A stretch of DNA of 46,427 nt from a virus: the IMG/VR virus record IMGVR_UViG_3300031565_000074, positions 1 through 46,427 of that record; one strand, given 5' to 3'. The translations under genes and the position numbers were made by a program. The notes below the pieces were generated by a model. The model was not told the origin of the DNA and made no database searches. It was given only the letters and a program-made list of their open reading frames with translations. This document shows positions 14,131-21,351 of this stretch, in pieces. Position 1 is the first letter of the stretch, and each line of letters begins with the position of its first letter.

Positions 14131-14307
14131 TCACCCGCGCTCTGCTTCCTTCTCCTCCTGCAGCTCCTTCACCTTATACAGGACCTGCACGAGCCACGGC
14201 GAGAACTTGGTCCCCGGCCTCTTGTTAAGCTCGGCCTGTACCCACTCATCCAGCGTCGTCGGCAGATCTGCCGCCCGCCTTCGCGTCGTTCCCTTGTCCT
14301 TCGGCAT
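14131..14307 (-). CDS. Small basic protein, possibly ribbon-helix-helix
   Basis: 58 residues from ATG 14307, preceded by GAAAGGGGAAGTG. The pattern TTLDEWVQAELNKRPGTKFSPW is reminiscent of ribbon-helix-helix repressors but short of a firm match. It overlaps the 35-residue gene upstream (TGATG) and is followed by a helical C-terminus rich in Glu and Lys. Confidence 0.55.
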   Translation of the reverse strand: MPKDKGTTRRRAADLPTTLDEWVQAELNKRPGTKFSPWLVQVLYKVKELQEEKEAERG

Positions 14308-14414
14308 CACTTCCCCTTTCTCGCTAGATAGTTCCTCACCGCCTCGAATATCAGGCAGATGCAATCCCAGCAGATATCAGTTGGTGATTCCCGCTCGCAG
14401 TAGTGACAGCGCAT
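14307..14414 (-). CDS. Very small zinc-ribbon protein
   Basis: 35 residues from ATG 14414. Cys3 and Cys6, then Cys15, Cys18 and Cys20 give a compact zinc-binding pattern (MRCHYCERES, ICWDCICL). The start has GGGAGGCGAGGCG in front, and the frame ends in an overlap with the next start. It lies directly after one copy of a 31-base repeated leader. Confidence 0.6.
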   Translation of the reverse strand: MRCHYCERESPTDICWDCICLIFEAVRNYLARKGK

Positions 14415-14421
14415 CGCCTCG

Positions 14422-14452
14422 CCTCCCTCGTTAAGTGTTACCGTCTAGCCGT
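14422..14452. repeat. 31-bp direct repeat in two gene leaders (second copy 14631-14661)
   Basis: The 31 bases at 14422-14452 are identical to 14631-14661. On the minus strand each copy ends in GAGGGAGG and lies immediately before the start of a small gene (14414 and 14624). The repeat could be a duplicated untranslated leader, operator or ribosome site, or mark a recombination event that inserted the 43-residue gene. Confidence 0.85.
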
Positions 14453-14458
14453 CTACTA

Positions 14459-14482
14459 GCACCCCCTCAAGCGAGGGGATGC
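14459..14482 (-). terminator. 10-bp hairpin upstream of the repeated leader
   Basis: GCACCCCCTC and GAGGGGATGC (14459-14468 and 14473-14482) form a 10-bp stem with one wobble pair and a 4-base loop. It falls between the stop at 14493 and the leader of the 14414 gene. No T-run follows, so attenuation is as likely as termination. Confidence 0.4.
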
Positions 14483-14492
14483 CGATAGAAGG

Positions 14493-14624
14493 TCAGGCCG
14501 TGGCCTTCTTTTCGTTCTTCTCTATCTCGCTCTTGAACCAGGCAATCAATTCGGTGTGGTGGCTCGACCCGTTCCCTTCCAACTGCTCAATCGCCCGCTC
14601 GTAGGTTTCCTTGCTGTAAGCCAT
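14493..14624 (-). CDS. Small hypothetical protein
   Basis: 43 residues from ATG 14624, with GAGGGAGG seven bases upstream. It is acidic-to-basic helical (MAYSKETYERAIEQLEGNG ... EIEKNEKKATA) and holds two adjacent His. Function unknown. It is bracketed by the two copies of the 31-base repeat. Confidence 0.55.
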   Translation of the reverse strand: MAYSKETYERAIEQLEGNGSSHHTELIAWFKSEIEKNEKKATA

Positions 14625-14630
14625 CGTCTA

Positions 14631-14661
14631 CCTCCCTCGTTAAGTGTTACCGTCTAGCCGT
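14631..14661. repeat. 31-bp direct repeat, second copy
   Basis: This stretch is identical to 14422-14452 and likewise contains the ribosome site of the gene that follows on the minus strand. It overlaps the 3' end of the gene ending at 14647. Confidence 0.85.
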
Positions 14662-14919
14662 TGACCTCACCGCATCAATCCCGATTTGCGCCAGGTCCAG
14701 CTGGAAGCTGGCCGTCACCACAGCCTCCATCCCCACCGTGTTCGCCAGGTCCTTGGCGTGCTCCTCCACCAACCCGGGGATCCTGGCCCGCGCCAGCTCC
14801 TTCACCTTCTCTGCCACCTGCCCGTAGTCGACTTGATCCTTCAGCCCGTGCGCCAGAATGTAGGCGCTGGCTCCCTTCGTGATCGTCTCGGCGATCGCCC
14901 GCCCTTGCTCGTCGGTCAT
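14647..14919 (-). CDS. Hypothetical helical protein
   Basis: 90 residues from ATG 14919, with AGGAGCAACC in front. It reads as an alpha-helical protein (IAETITKGASAYILAHGLKD then VAEKVKELARARIPG) without a recognised family. Its 3' end overlaps one copy of the 31-base repeat, which suggests that the repeat-borne insertion extended or replaced the original end of this gene. Confidence 0.6.
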   Translation of the reverse strand: MTDEQGRAIAETITKGASAYILAHGLKDQVDYGQVAEKVKELARARIPGLVEEHAKDLANTVGMEAVVTASFQLDLAQIGIDAVRSTARR

Positions 14920-14940
14920 GGTTGCTCCTGTTTTGCTCGG

Positions 14941-15351
14941 TTAGTTGATCCGCTCGATCTTGTCACACCGCTGACACCTGAAGTAATAACCATCCACGTC
15001 GTGCCATACGTTCATCCAGTAGCCGGTGCAGCATGGCGATTCCTTGGGCGTCGCTGATTCCAACGGTTGCCCGGGCTGCAGGATCGGCTCAGCCTTCTCC
15101 AGCCGAACGTTCCAGTGCGCCTGGCAATGCACGTTGATGTTCCCATCATATTCGCCATGCCGGCCGGTTGCTCTTTGGGTGATCTCGATGACCTTCTCGT
15201 GCAGATAGCCGTTGCCCGTCCCTACGTTAACCTTCAACCATCCCCAGCCAGTTCCCTTCCCGTGGCTGACATACGCGTTGATACCATACGCCCTCAGCGC
15301 TTTCTTCACTACCGCGGTCTCTTTCCGCCTCTCCATCCTATCTTCGCTCAT
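14941..15351 (-). CDS. Hypothetical protein with C-terminal zinc-ribbon motif
   Basis: 136 residues from ATG 15351, with GGGAGGCGAC in front; the 11 residues before it have no such site. A middle region rich in Gly and His (HGKGTGWGWLKVNV, VHCQAHWNV) is followed by a C-terminal pair PCCTG ... FRCQRCDK that can bind zinc. Early gene; function unknown. Confidence 0.6.
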   Translation of the reverse strand: MSEDRMERRKETAVVKKALRAYGINAYVSHGKGTGWGWLKVNVGTGNGYLHEKVIEITQRATGRHGEYDGNINVHCQAHWNVRLEKAEPILQPGQPLESATPKESPCCTGYWMNVWHDVDGYYFRCQRCDKIERIN

Positions 15352-15384
15352 GTCGCCTCCCTGTTTTTGCTCGTGTTCCTGCAA

Positions 15385-15597
15385 TTATACTTCGCTTATG
15401 ATCTGCTCGTCGCCGCCACTCTCTACCATCCGGCGAACCGCCTCGCTCGTCGCCTCCATCAACCCGCGAACTGTCATCTTGTCATCCGCGTTGCGCGCGC
15501 TGACGACCTGATACTGCTTTTCGTTTTCGCTTGGGGGTCCAGACTCGAAAGGGCCGACGATGCTTCCCACTTCTTCCTTCATCCTGTCTTTGCTCAT
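15385..15597 (-). CDS. First early gene, small acidic protein
   Basis: 70 residues from ATG 15597, with GAGGAGGAGTC in front. It is the first gene after the early promoter (predicted leader of about 18 bases). The sequence is acidic and partly disordered (GPFESGPPSENEKQ) with a helical C-terminus. Immediate-early phage genes often redirect the host, but nothing in the sequence identifies a target. Confidence 0.65.
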   Translation of the reverse strand: MSKDRMKEEVGSIVGPFESGPPSENEKQYQVVSARNADDKMTVRGLMEATSEAVRRMVESGGDEQIISEV

Positions 15598-15621
15598 GAC
15601 TCCTCCTCGTTTGATGAGTCA

Positions 15622-15650
15622 ACTATACCACTGGCCCGATACCCTGTCAA
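15622..15650 (-). promoter_or_regulatory. Strong early sigma70 promoter
   Basis: On the minus strand TTGACA (15645-15650, consensus), a 17-base spacer and TATAGT (15622-15627) make a near-ideal promoter. AT-rich DNA (15651-15680) lies upstream like an UP element. A TTGA/TCAA dyad overlaps the expected start near 15615 and could bind a regulator. It drives the early operon. Confidence 0.88.
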
Positions 15651-16036
15651 GGGATATATTACAAATAGTTACGATTTATTCCTAGGGGTTATCCCCGCCC
15701 GAGATCCGCCCGGGCGCAGCTGTTCCACCGAGATATAAAGCGGATTTGCCCCGAGGTTGCCCTGTGGCGGCCGAACAGAAGGCCGGGCATATGACCACGC
15801 CCGTCAGCTATTCGGATCAAATGGCGGCCCCGTGGGGCCCGTGTGGATGGTCCTACGTAGAATAAAGGCGGGCCTGCCCCTCCGGCGTGTCGGCTACGCC
15901 TTCGGGAAGACAGGACCAGGCGCGGGAGGGCTCCCATGACCTGGACCCATCAACAGGCCCACCTAAGGCAGGCGCCGGACTCTCGCCGAGAGGAGGAGTT
16001 CACAGCCTTTCGGTCCGAGCTTCGGCGCCCGCCAAC
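15651..16036. other. 386-bp non-coding, hairpin-rich region
   Basis: No convincing gene. The first 30 bases are AT-rich promoter flank; the rest is GC-rich and densely self-complementary. Stems I could place: 15685-15688/15693-15696, 15704-15709/15740-15745, 15768-15772/15781-15785, 15785-15788/15799-15802, 15826-15831/15834-15839, 15884-15888/15896-15900, 15916-15920/15940-15944 enclosing a second stem, and 15971-15977/16023-16029 enclosing several small stems. The last closes 8 bases after the final late-gene stop. This may be a structured RNA, a replication origin or a packaging site. Hammerhead, HDV and tRNA cores were looked for and not found. Confidence 0.6.
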
Positions 16037-16702
16037 TCAATACTCTATCATCACGCCCATGCAGCCCCAAAGGAATCCGACGCGGCCCTTGTCTTCCTCG
16101 GCCTCCTGGGTATTCAGAAGCTCGCCGGCAACCCAAAGACCTATGGCCGGGATCAGCGGCTTGGTCGTCGTGCCGTCCACTCGCGTCCTGGCCAGCACCA
16201 GCTTGTAAGTCAGCCCGGTCACCAGCGCCCGGTGATCGGTGTTGAGCAGCCCACCGAGCCGCGCCTGGAATCCCCACCGCTCGTAGATCTTCGCCGTGGC
16301 GATCCCCACCGTCTCGACGCGGAACGGCTTGTAGTCCACGACCGCCAGCCCGGGACCAGCCTGCAGGTCCAGCTTGTCGATCAGCGGCAGGAGCTCGGCG
16401 CTGGCCATGGTGCCGATCAGCAACAGCCCGACCAGCAACGCGGGCAGTTTCGCGCTCCCCTTCTCGCCACTATCACTCGCTCCGTTCTGCGCCGGCTTAC
16501 CACTGCGCAGCGCCACGCAGTCCTCGATGGTCTGCGAGATGATGAACCCAAGAACCAGCGCGGCCAGGATTATGGCCTTGGTATCTGATAGCTTGTCTCC
16601 CCATAGCACGAACACCACGCCAAGGGCGACGACCGAGCCCAGTCTCTTGGATAGGAACCCGATCAACTTCTGCACCAACGGAATCCAACTTGCCAACGTC
16701 AT
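16037..16702 (-). CDS. Membrane protein of the distal late operon
   Basis: 221 residues from ATG 16702, with GGAGG seven bases upstream. It has two to three hydrophobic segments: VVALGVVFVLWG and AIILAALVLGFII near residues 25-60, and LLVGLLLIGTMA near 90-100. The second half is beta-like (GFQARLGGLLN, ALVTGLTYKLVLA) and ends in Tyr, faintly like a small outer-membrane barrel. Family not recognised. It is the last gene before the structured non-coding region. Confidence 0.6.
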   Translation of the reverse strand: MTLASWIPLVQKLIGFLSKRLGSVVALGVVFVLWGDKLSDTKAIILAALVLGFIISQTIEDCVALRSGKPAQNGASDSGEKGSAKLPALLVGLLLIGTMASAELLPLIDKLDLQAGPGLAVVDYKPFRVETVGIATAKIYERWGFQARLGGLLNTDHRALVTGLTYKLVLARTRVDGTTTKPLIPAIGLWVAGELLNTQEAEEDKGRVGFLWGCMGVMIEY

Positions 16703-16727
16703 CTTCACTCCTCCTCTTTGGTTAGAA

Positions 16728-17168
16728 TTACTTGAACGCCCCTACCGCCTCATAGGGAGTCAGCGCGAACTCCACCCGGTCCTTCAGGTGGTCAAGCGCC
16801 AGCTCGCATTGTAGATACACGGCCTTGTTGTCCCTGACTTCCTGCTCGGTCAGCTTCTCGACCGACGGATATAGAGATAGCCGCTTGTTGAATTCCACTA
16901 CGTTCTCCTCCGGGATCACCATCACCACTATCGCAAACCGCGCGTCGCGCATGTTCTCGGAATCGTAAAGCACGATGTCCATCTTCCGCAGCTCCCGCAG
17001 AGCTCGCGGAATAGCCGGATGCAACCTGCCGTCATACCTGATCGGGACCCGCACGGCAATGACTTCATCCGTTGTCTTCACCGGGTCCGCCGCCTTGCTG
17101 GTATCAAACGACTGCGCCACCAACATCGCACCCGCCACCACCAGGATCATAAGCGCCAGCTGTTTCAT
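16728..17168 (-). CDS. Predicted exported protein with signal peptide
   Basis: 146 residues with AGGAGG before ATG 17168. The N-terminus MKQLALMILVVAGAMLVAQS is a Sec-type signal (Lys, hydrophobic core, small residues near the cleavage point). The mature part is mixed alpha/beta with no family I recognise. It sits with three other exported or membrane genes after the lysis genes, so it is probably a late accessory (moron-like) protein acting in the envelope. Confidence 0.65.
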   Translation of the reverse strand: MKQLALMILVVAGAMLVAQSFDTSKAADPVKTTDEVIAVRVPIRYDGRLHPAIPRALRELRKMDIVLYDSENMRDARFAIVVMVIPEENVVEFNKRLSLYPSVEKLTEQEVRDNKAVYLQCELALDHLKDRVEFALTPYEAVGAFK

Positions 17169-17176
17169 CTATCCTC

Positions 17177-18556
17177 CTAATCTTCCGTTGGGAAACTTGT
17201 TTTTGCGTCGGTGGATAATCGCACTTCGTCTATAAGGCCGTATTGAAACACGTTGCCATTATTAAGGCCGCACCCGAGATAGTGCAGGGTGTCCGACGGG
17301 GAATTGTTGGTCGCCAGCGTTAGCCTTTCCGTGTTGTCGATGTAAAGATACACATCGCTCCCATCGTCCAGGATCAGTCCGAAGTGATACCAGACGTTCG
17401 TGGAAAGATTGTAAGTGCCGGACCAGCCGTTAGAATAGATGCGAGTGCTTACCTGGCCGCCGACCCTGTCAAACCGCAGATTCATCTGCACCCCGCCGTC
17501 GCTCGTTTCCCACGCTCTATCATCCGCAAAGTCGCCGCCGGTAAATACGAGGGCATACATCTCCACTGTCTTGATCGTGGCAACGACGGTGTTGGTAATA
17601 GATTCAGCAATAGCGAACGGCCCAGCAGAATATGATCCCACTTTATAGGTCGTTCCGTTGAACGGAACCGGTCCGGTGTTTACCCAGTTATCCTCCAGGC
17701 CAGTAGCGTCAACCACGTTGTTCTCGAGGTGAAGCAGTGACGCAGTACCTTCGGCAAACGTCACCGGATGCCCCTTCCAGATGAGCCTCTTGTAGTCCTG
17801 GTATACGGGGGTCGGCGTAACTGCGGGCGTGTTCGTTATAGTAGGAGTGGCCGTTGGTGTGTCTTCGGGGCAAGGTGGGTGTAGTTCTACCGCGTGTATG
17901 ACACCGGGATTGCTTGCCGTGTAGCCGTAACTCATAACCACAGCGCCAGCAACCGCCTTGCCCTCGTCATCACCAAGCATCTTCGTTCTGGATATTACAG
18001 TGCCCAAAGTAGCCAAGACCGTATACCGTTCTGTTTGACTGACATCCTCCGTGATTATTCCGCTGCCCTCCCACGCCGCAGTCCCAAGCACCAGCGAATC
18101 GTCCTCCGTGGTCGTGACCGTAACAGCGCCGCTCGCCGCATTCACTGTCACGCCGGAGCTGTTTCCAAGCGGTGTCGCCTGGCATACGCCAGTATAACTC
18201 CTTACCCCGATCGCACACTTCACCGAGGCCGAAAGAAAGATGCTGACCGGATGCGCTCCGGGATTTGGATCCAGCACATAATAGACATACAATCCTTCGC
18301 TGGCGCTTTCGAGATTGAAAAGTTCCGTCGCCGTGGTCCCGTTGTAAGTCACCAGCGTCACCGGATCTGCAGTGGTGGGATCATAGCCTATCTCTATGAG
18401 CAGAAACCTGTTGATGCCGTTGCACGTATGCGATTGCACAAAGACGCTCGCGGTCCCGTTGTTCGTCGATGCGTTATCAAAAACCGGAGCCGTCACCGCA
18501 TAGCCCACCACCGGCAGTAAGACCACCGAAACTGCAAACAACAGTTTTCTAAGCAT
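17177..18556 (-). CDS. Exported LamG/concanavalin-like adhesin-type protein
   Basis: A 459-residue protein starting with a Sec signal (MLRKLLFAVSVVLLPVVGYA). An N-terminal beta domain (about 25-235) is joined by a Thr/Pro linker (TPTATPTITNTPAVTPTP) to a C-terminal concanavalin/LamG-like fold (about 265-459; WYHFGLILDDGSDVYLYID and GLIDEVRLS). Such lectin folds are common in phage tail fibres, but fibres made in the cytoplasm do not carry Sec signals. Export suggests display in the periplasm or on the host surface. AGGAGGAGC precedes the ATG. Confidence 0.75.
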   Translation of the reverse strand: MLRKLLFAVSVVLLPVVGYAVTAPVFDNASTNNGTASVFVQSHTCNGINRFLLIEIGYDPTTADPVTLVTYNGTTATELFNLESASEGLYVYYVLDPNPGAHPVSIFLSASVKCAIGVRSYTGVCQATPLGNSSGVTVNAASGAVTVTTTEDDSLVLGTAAWEGSGIITEDVSQTERYTVLATLGTVISRTKMLGDDEGKAVAGAVVMSYGYTASNPGVIHAVELHPPCPEDTPTATPTITNTPAVTPTPVYQDYKRLIWKGHPVTFAEGTASLLHLENNVVDATGLEDNWVNTGPVPFNGTTYKVGSYSAGPFAIAESITNTVVATIKTVEMYALVFTGGDFADDRAWETSDGGVQMNLRFDRVGGQVSTRIYSNGWSGTYNLSTNVWYHFGLILDDGSDVYLYIDNTERLTLATNNSPSDTLHYLGCGLNNGNVFQYGLIDEVRLSTDAKTSFPTED

Positions 18557-18563
18557 GCTCCTC

Positions 18564-20696
18564 CTAGTCTATGATGTACCCAGTTGCCCTGATCCCGTGA
18601 TCAACCGCCTGCGTCGTGTCGATCTCAAGATCTTTGTCGGTATCCAAAATCCAGAGCGGCATATTCTTGGCGCCAGGCTCGACAGCACCAGACCCCTGAC
18701 CATTACAGTAGACGGTGGGAGAAACATCAGTATCGTCTTCATCTTGAAATTGGAATGTCTGAGTATCGTTCGCTGTGTAGAAGGCATAGGTGAAAACTAT
18801 TCGCTTGCCAGCGGGGCAGGTCATGACAACAGTGTTCGTTTGAGCCGCGGCCCAGTCGGCCACAAAGTGCCACTCCGACCCATCTAGGACGGCTCGCGCT
18901 CCAATCGTGTTAGCGGAAGCGTCGGCGATAATCACCGTGCCGTCTACCGTAATCGTGTTTCCGCCATCCTGTATGTTTACAGCAGAAGCGCCGGCCGCGT
19001 TGTTAATCGTAGCATCACCGATGTCTACGCCTGAGTTGGCGCCTAGCGTTCCGATGCTCGCTGTTCCAGCCGCGAGCTCTACCGTCTCACCATCGAGCGT
19101 CACCTTGACATCGCCGCCAGCCTCGCCGACCACTTCCAGATTGCCGCTGCCATCCAGGCTCGAGGAATCCGTGCCGTCGGTTAGCCTTACATAGAGATAG
19201 TCCACCACCGCGCCATCACCAACGTCGGCCGTTACAGCGCTACCATCGGCGATGGCCACGTTTCCTATCTGCTGCGTCCCAGCCGGAAGCTCGGCCACCA
19301 CGTCCATCTGCAAATTGCCATCGGTGTCAGTCATTATATCCTGGGTGTTTCCGGCCCCGTCTTTTCCTCCAATGCGAAGCGGGAGTCCGACAACGCCCGA
19401 GCCATCAGCACCACCTCCAACAACGACCACTCGCCCGCCGCTATCTGTAAAGATATCCTGAGCATTATCGCTATTGTCTCTCCCGGCTATGCGGAGACTA
19501 CCTCCAACCGCAGCTGCACCGTCCGCCTGCTGTCCTTGAACATAAACACCAGCGGCGCCAGTAGCGTTGTTTACAGTGACGTCTCCTATATCAGTGCCGC
19601 TAACCATCTTGCCATCGATGCTTACCAGAGCCGCGGTGCCGGTGGTGCCGTTGCCCTCTATCACCCCGAGCTGCAGGGACTGGCTCTCTACCTCTGCCAG
19701 AAGTGTATTGCCGTTCCCTTCTATCGCCCCAAGTTCAAGCAACGCACTGTCCAGCCTCGCCACTGCAGTTATGCCGTTCCCCTCTATCACACCAAGCTGG
19801 AGTTTTATGATTTCCTGATTGGCTACAGACGTGGTGCCGTTCCCTTCAATAACCCCGAGCTGTAAAGATTGGCTGTCAAGCTCAGTGTTGATCGCAGTCA
19901 CCCCTGCATCAATCGCACTCGCCGTGACGTTTAACGTCGTTCCGTTCCCTTCGATCACGCCTAGCTGCAAAGACTGAGCATCCAGCTCGCTATTGATCGC
20001 CGTCACTCCTGCGTCGATTGCGGTGGCGGTAACATTGAGCGTTGTGCCGTTGCCTTCTATGACTCCTAGTTGGAGTTTCATTATTTCCTCGTTGGCCACG
20101 GACGTCGTTCCGTTGCCTTCAATGACACCCAGCTGTAATGACTGTGCTATCTGCTCTAGCTCGATTGCCGCGAGGCTGGCAGTTCCAGTTGTGCCATTCC
20201 CTTCGATGACTCCGAGTTGCAACGACTGACTATCAAGTTCTGTGTTGATCGCGGTTACTCCGGCGTCTATCGTGGACGCTGTCACGTTAAGCGTCGTGCC
20301 GTTCCCCTCGATGACTCCGAGCTGCAGCTTCATGATCTCCTGGTTGGCCACGGCGGTAGTACCGTTGCCTTCGATGATTCCCAGCTGCAGGGATTGAGTC
20401 TCGAGCTCGGCGAGCGTCGTGTTCCCGATCCCCTCGATCGCCTGGGTCGCGTCCTTGATCGCCTCCAGCTGCGGCCCGGCCACCGTGATGGTGTTGGGCC
20501 CGGCGTCAACGATGGTATGGCCGCTGACGTTTAGCCGGACGTTGAGCGGGATCAGGTTGCCGCTCCCGGCGTCGTAGACGCCCATCTCCACCTTGTAGTT
20601 GTACTTATCCTGGGCCGCTACCTCTGCCCGCGGCGCCGCCCATGAGCTGACCACTAACAAACCGGCCGCCAGCATGGCCGTGATGATTTTCTTCAT
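18564..20696 (-). CDS. Exported 710-residue repeat (fibre-like) protein
   Basis: A signal peptide (MKKIITAMLAAGLLVVSSWA) and a short head are followed by 11 copies of a 12-residue box (consensus LQLGVIEGNGTT) at residues 82-352. The boxes are spaced by 9, 16 or 23 residues, so each unit is 21, 28 or 35 residues, always a multiple of 7. A Gly/Asp-rich shaft (two LRI-x-G-x-D ... QDI-x-TD-x-x-G repeats near 400-470) and a C-terminal globular domain follow (PAGKRIVFTYAFY to the end). This looks like a trimeric fibre or autotransporter-like adhesin. ATGA overlap couples it to the transglycosylase gene. Start ATG 20696 with GGGAGCGAG. Confidence 0.75.
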   Translation of the reverse strand: MKKIITAMLAAGLLVVSSWAAPRAEVAAQDKYNYKVEMGVYDAGSGNLIPLNVRLNVSGHTIVDAGPNTITVAGPQLEAIKDATQAIEGIGNTTLAELETQSLQLGIIEGNGTTAVANQEIMKLQLGVIEGNGTTLNVTASTIDAGVTAINTELDSQSLQLGVIEGNGTTGTASLAAIELEQIAQSLQLGVIEGNGTTSVANEEIMKLQLGVIEGNGTTLNVTATAIDAGVTAINSELDAQSLQLGVIEGNGTTLNVTASAIDAGVTAINTELDSQSLQLGVIEGNGTTSVANQEIIKLQLGVIEGNGITAVARLDSALLELGAIEGNGNTLLAEVESQSLQLGVIEGNGTTGTAALVSIDGKMVSGTDIGDVTVNNATGAAGVYVQGQQADGAAAVGGSLRIAGRDNSDNAQDIFTDSGGRVVVVGGGADGSGVVGLPLRIGGKDGAGNTQDIMTDTDGNLQMDVVAELPAGTQQIGNVAIADGSAVTADVGDGAVVDYLYVRLTDGTDSSSLDGSGNLEVVGEAGGDVKVTLDGETVELAAGTASIGTLGANSGVDIGDATINNAAGASAVNIQDGGNTITVDGTVIIADASANTIGARAVLDGSEWHFVADWAAAQTNTVVMTCPAGKRIVFTYAFYTANDTQTFQFQDEDDTDVSPTVYCNGQGSGAVEPGAKNMPLWILDTDKDLEIDTTQAVDHGIRATGYIID
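19641..20453 (-). repeat. Heptad-locked protein repeat array (11 boxes)
   Basis: Eleven coding repeats, of which nine or ten are near-identical in protein but differ at most third codon positions. Unit lengths in order are 21, 21, 35, 28, 21, 35, 35, 21, 21 and 21 residues. The DNA is thus diverged while the protein is conserved. Confidence 0.85.
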
Positions 20697-21340
20697 CGTC
20701 TCGCTCCCTGTTGAAAGATTACCGCTCGTATCTGTTCCAGCCGCTCCTTGTGATTCAGATGATGTGTATAGGTCAATTTCACGCTTCCCGCTTCTTCTTG
20801 AGCGATCAACGCATCCGCCTTGGGCTCGCCCGAATTATACGCCAGCAACACCCGGCGCAAATCGCCATCATATTTGTAATACAATCCCTCGACGTGCAGC
20901 ACCATGAGCCTGATGTTGAATCCGGGATTGAGCAGGGCATAACGCAAGTTGGTGACCTCGATCCCCTCACGCCGGCAGATACTCCCACCGGTTCCCAGCG
21001 TGATGCTTCCCAGTCCATAGCTGCGGCCCGTCCCCTCTTCGACGTTGTTAGTTGCATCGCCGAGCGATTCAATGTCTATCAAGGCAGCATACCATTCCAC
21101 GTCCTTGATAACCGTGTCCAGCTGGTCGACCAGTTCCAGCCAACTGCGGACCTCCTTTGGCATCGGCCTATACCGCCCGTTCTTGCTCCAGCGCTTATGA
21201 CAAGCATCGGCCAGATCAACCAGGTCGCGCTCCGCTTGCTGGCGCCGGGCCTCTGCCACTATATCCGCCGTTGCCCAGACCGCCACACCTATCCCGCAGA
21301 AGATCAGGACCAGGAGCGCTGTGCTTTTCATTGTCTGCAT
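20693..21340 (-). CDS. Membrane-anchored lytic transglycosylase-like protein
   Basis: 215 residues with a single N-terminal membrane segment (ALLVLIFCGIGVAVWATA). The catalytic-type region YAALIDIESLGDATN is followed by SYGLGSITLGTGG and the helix IRLMVLHVEGLYYKYDGD ... RVLLAYNSG. This is the SLT/lysozyme-like order, with the Glu of IESLG as the likely catalytic acid. It cleaves peptidoglycan from the inner-membrane side. It sits next to the glucosaminidase and holin, completing the lysis module. ATG 21340 has GGAG seven bases upstream. Confidence 0.75.
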   Translation of the reverse strand: MQTMKSTALLVLIFCGIGVAVWATADIVAEARRQQAERDLVDLADACHKRWSKNGRYRPMPKEVRSWLELVDQLDTVIKDVEWYAALIDIESLGDATNNVEEGTGRSYGLGSITLGTGGSICRREGIEVTNLRYALLNPGFNIRLMVLHVEGLYYKYDGDLRRVLLAYNSGEPKADALIAQEEAGSVKLTYTHHLNHKERLEQIRAVIFQQGARR

Positions 21341-21351
21341 GTCTCAGCTCC

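Noticed and set aside
15689-15937. 82-residue minus-strand frame in the intergenic region
   Set aside because: It has no Shine-Dalgarno, an odd Arg/Gly/Pro-rich composition and overlaps stable stems; more likely a by-product of GC-rich structured DNA.
15651-16036. Hammerhead, HDV-type or tRNA structure
   Set aside because: The conserved cores (CUGANGA with GAAA for hammerhead) are absent, and none of the stems gives a catalytic fold I recognise.
19641-20453. CRISPR-like or tandem DNA repeats
   Set aside because: The repeats are coding, diverged at silent positions and not equal in length; there are no spacers or associated genes.
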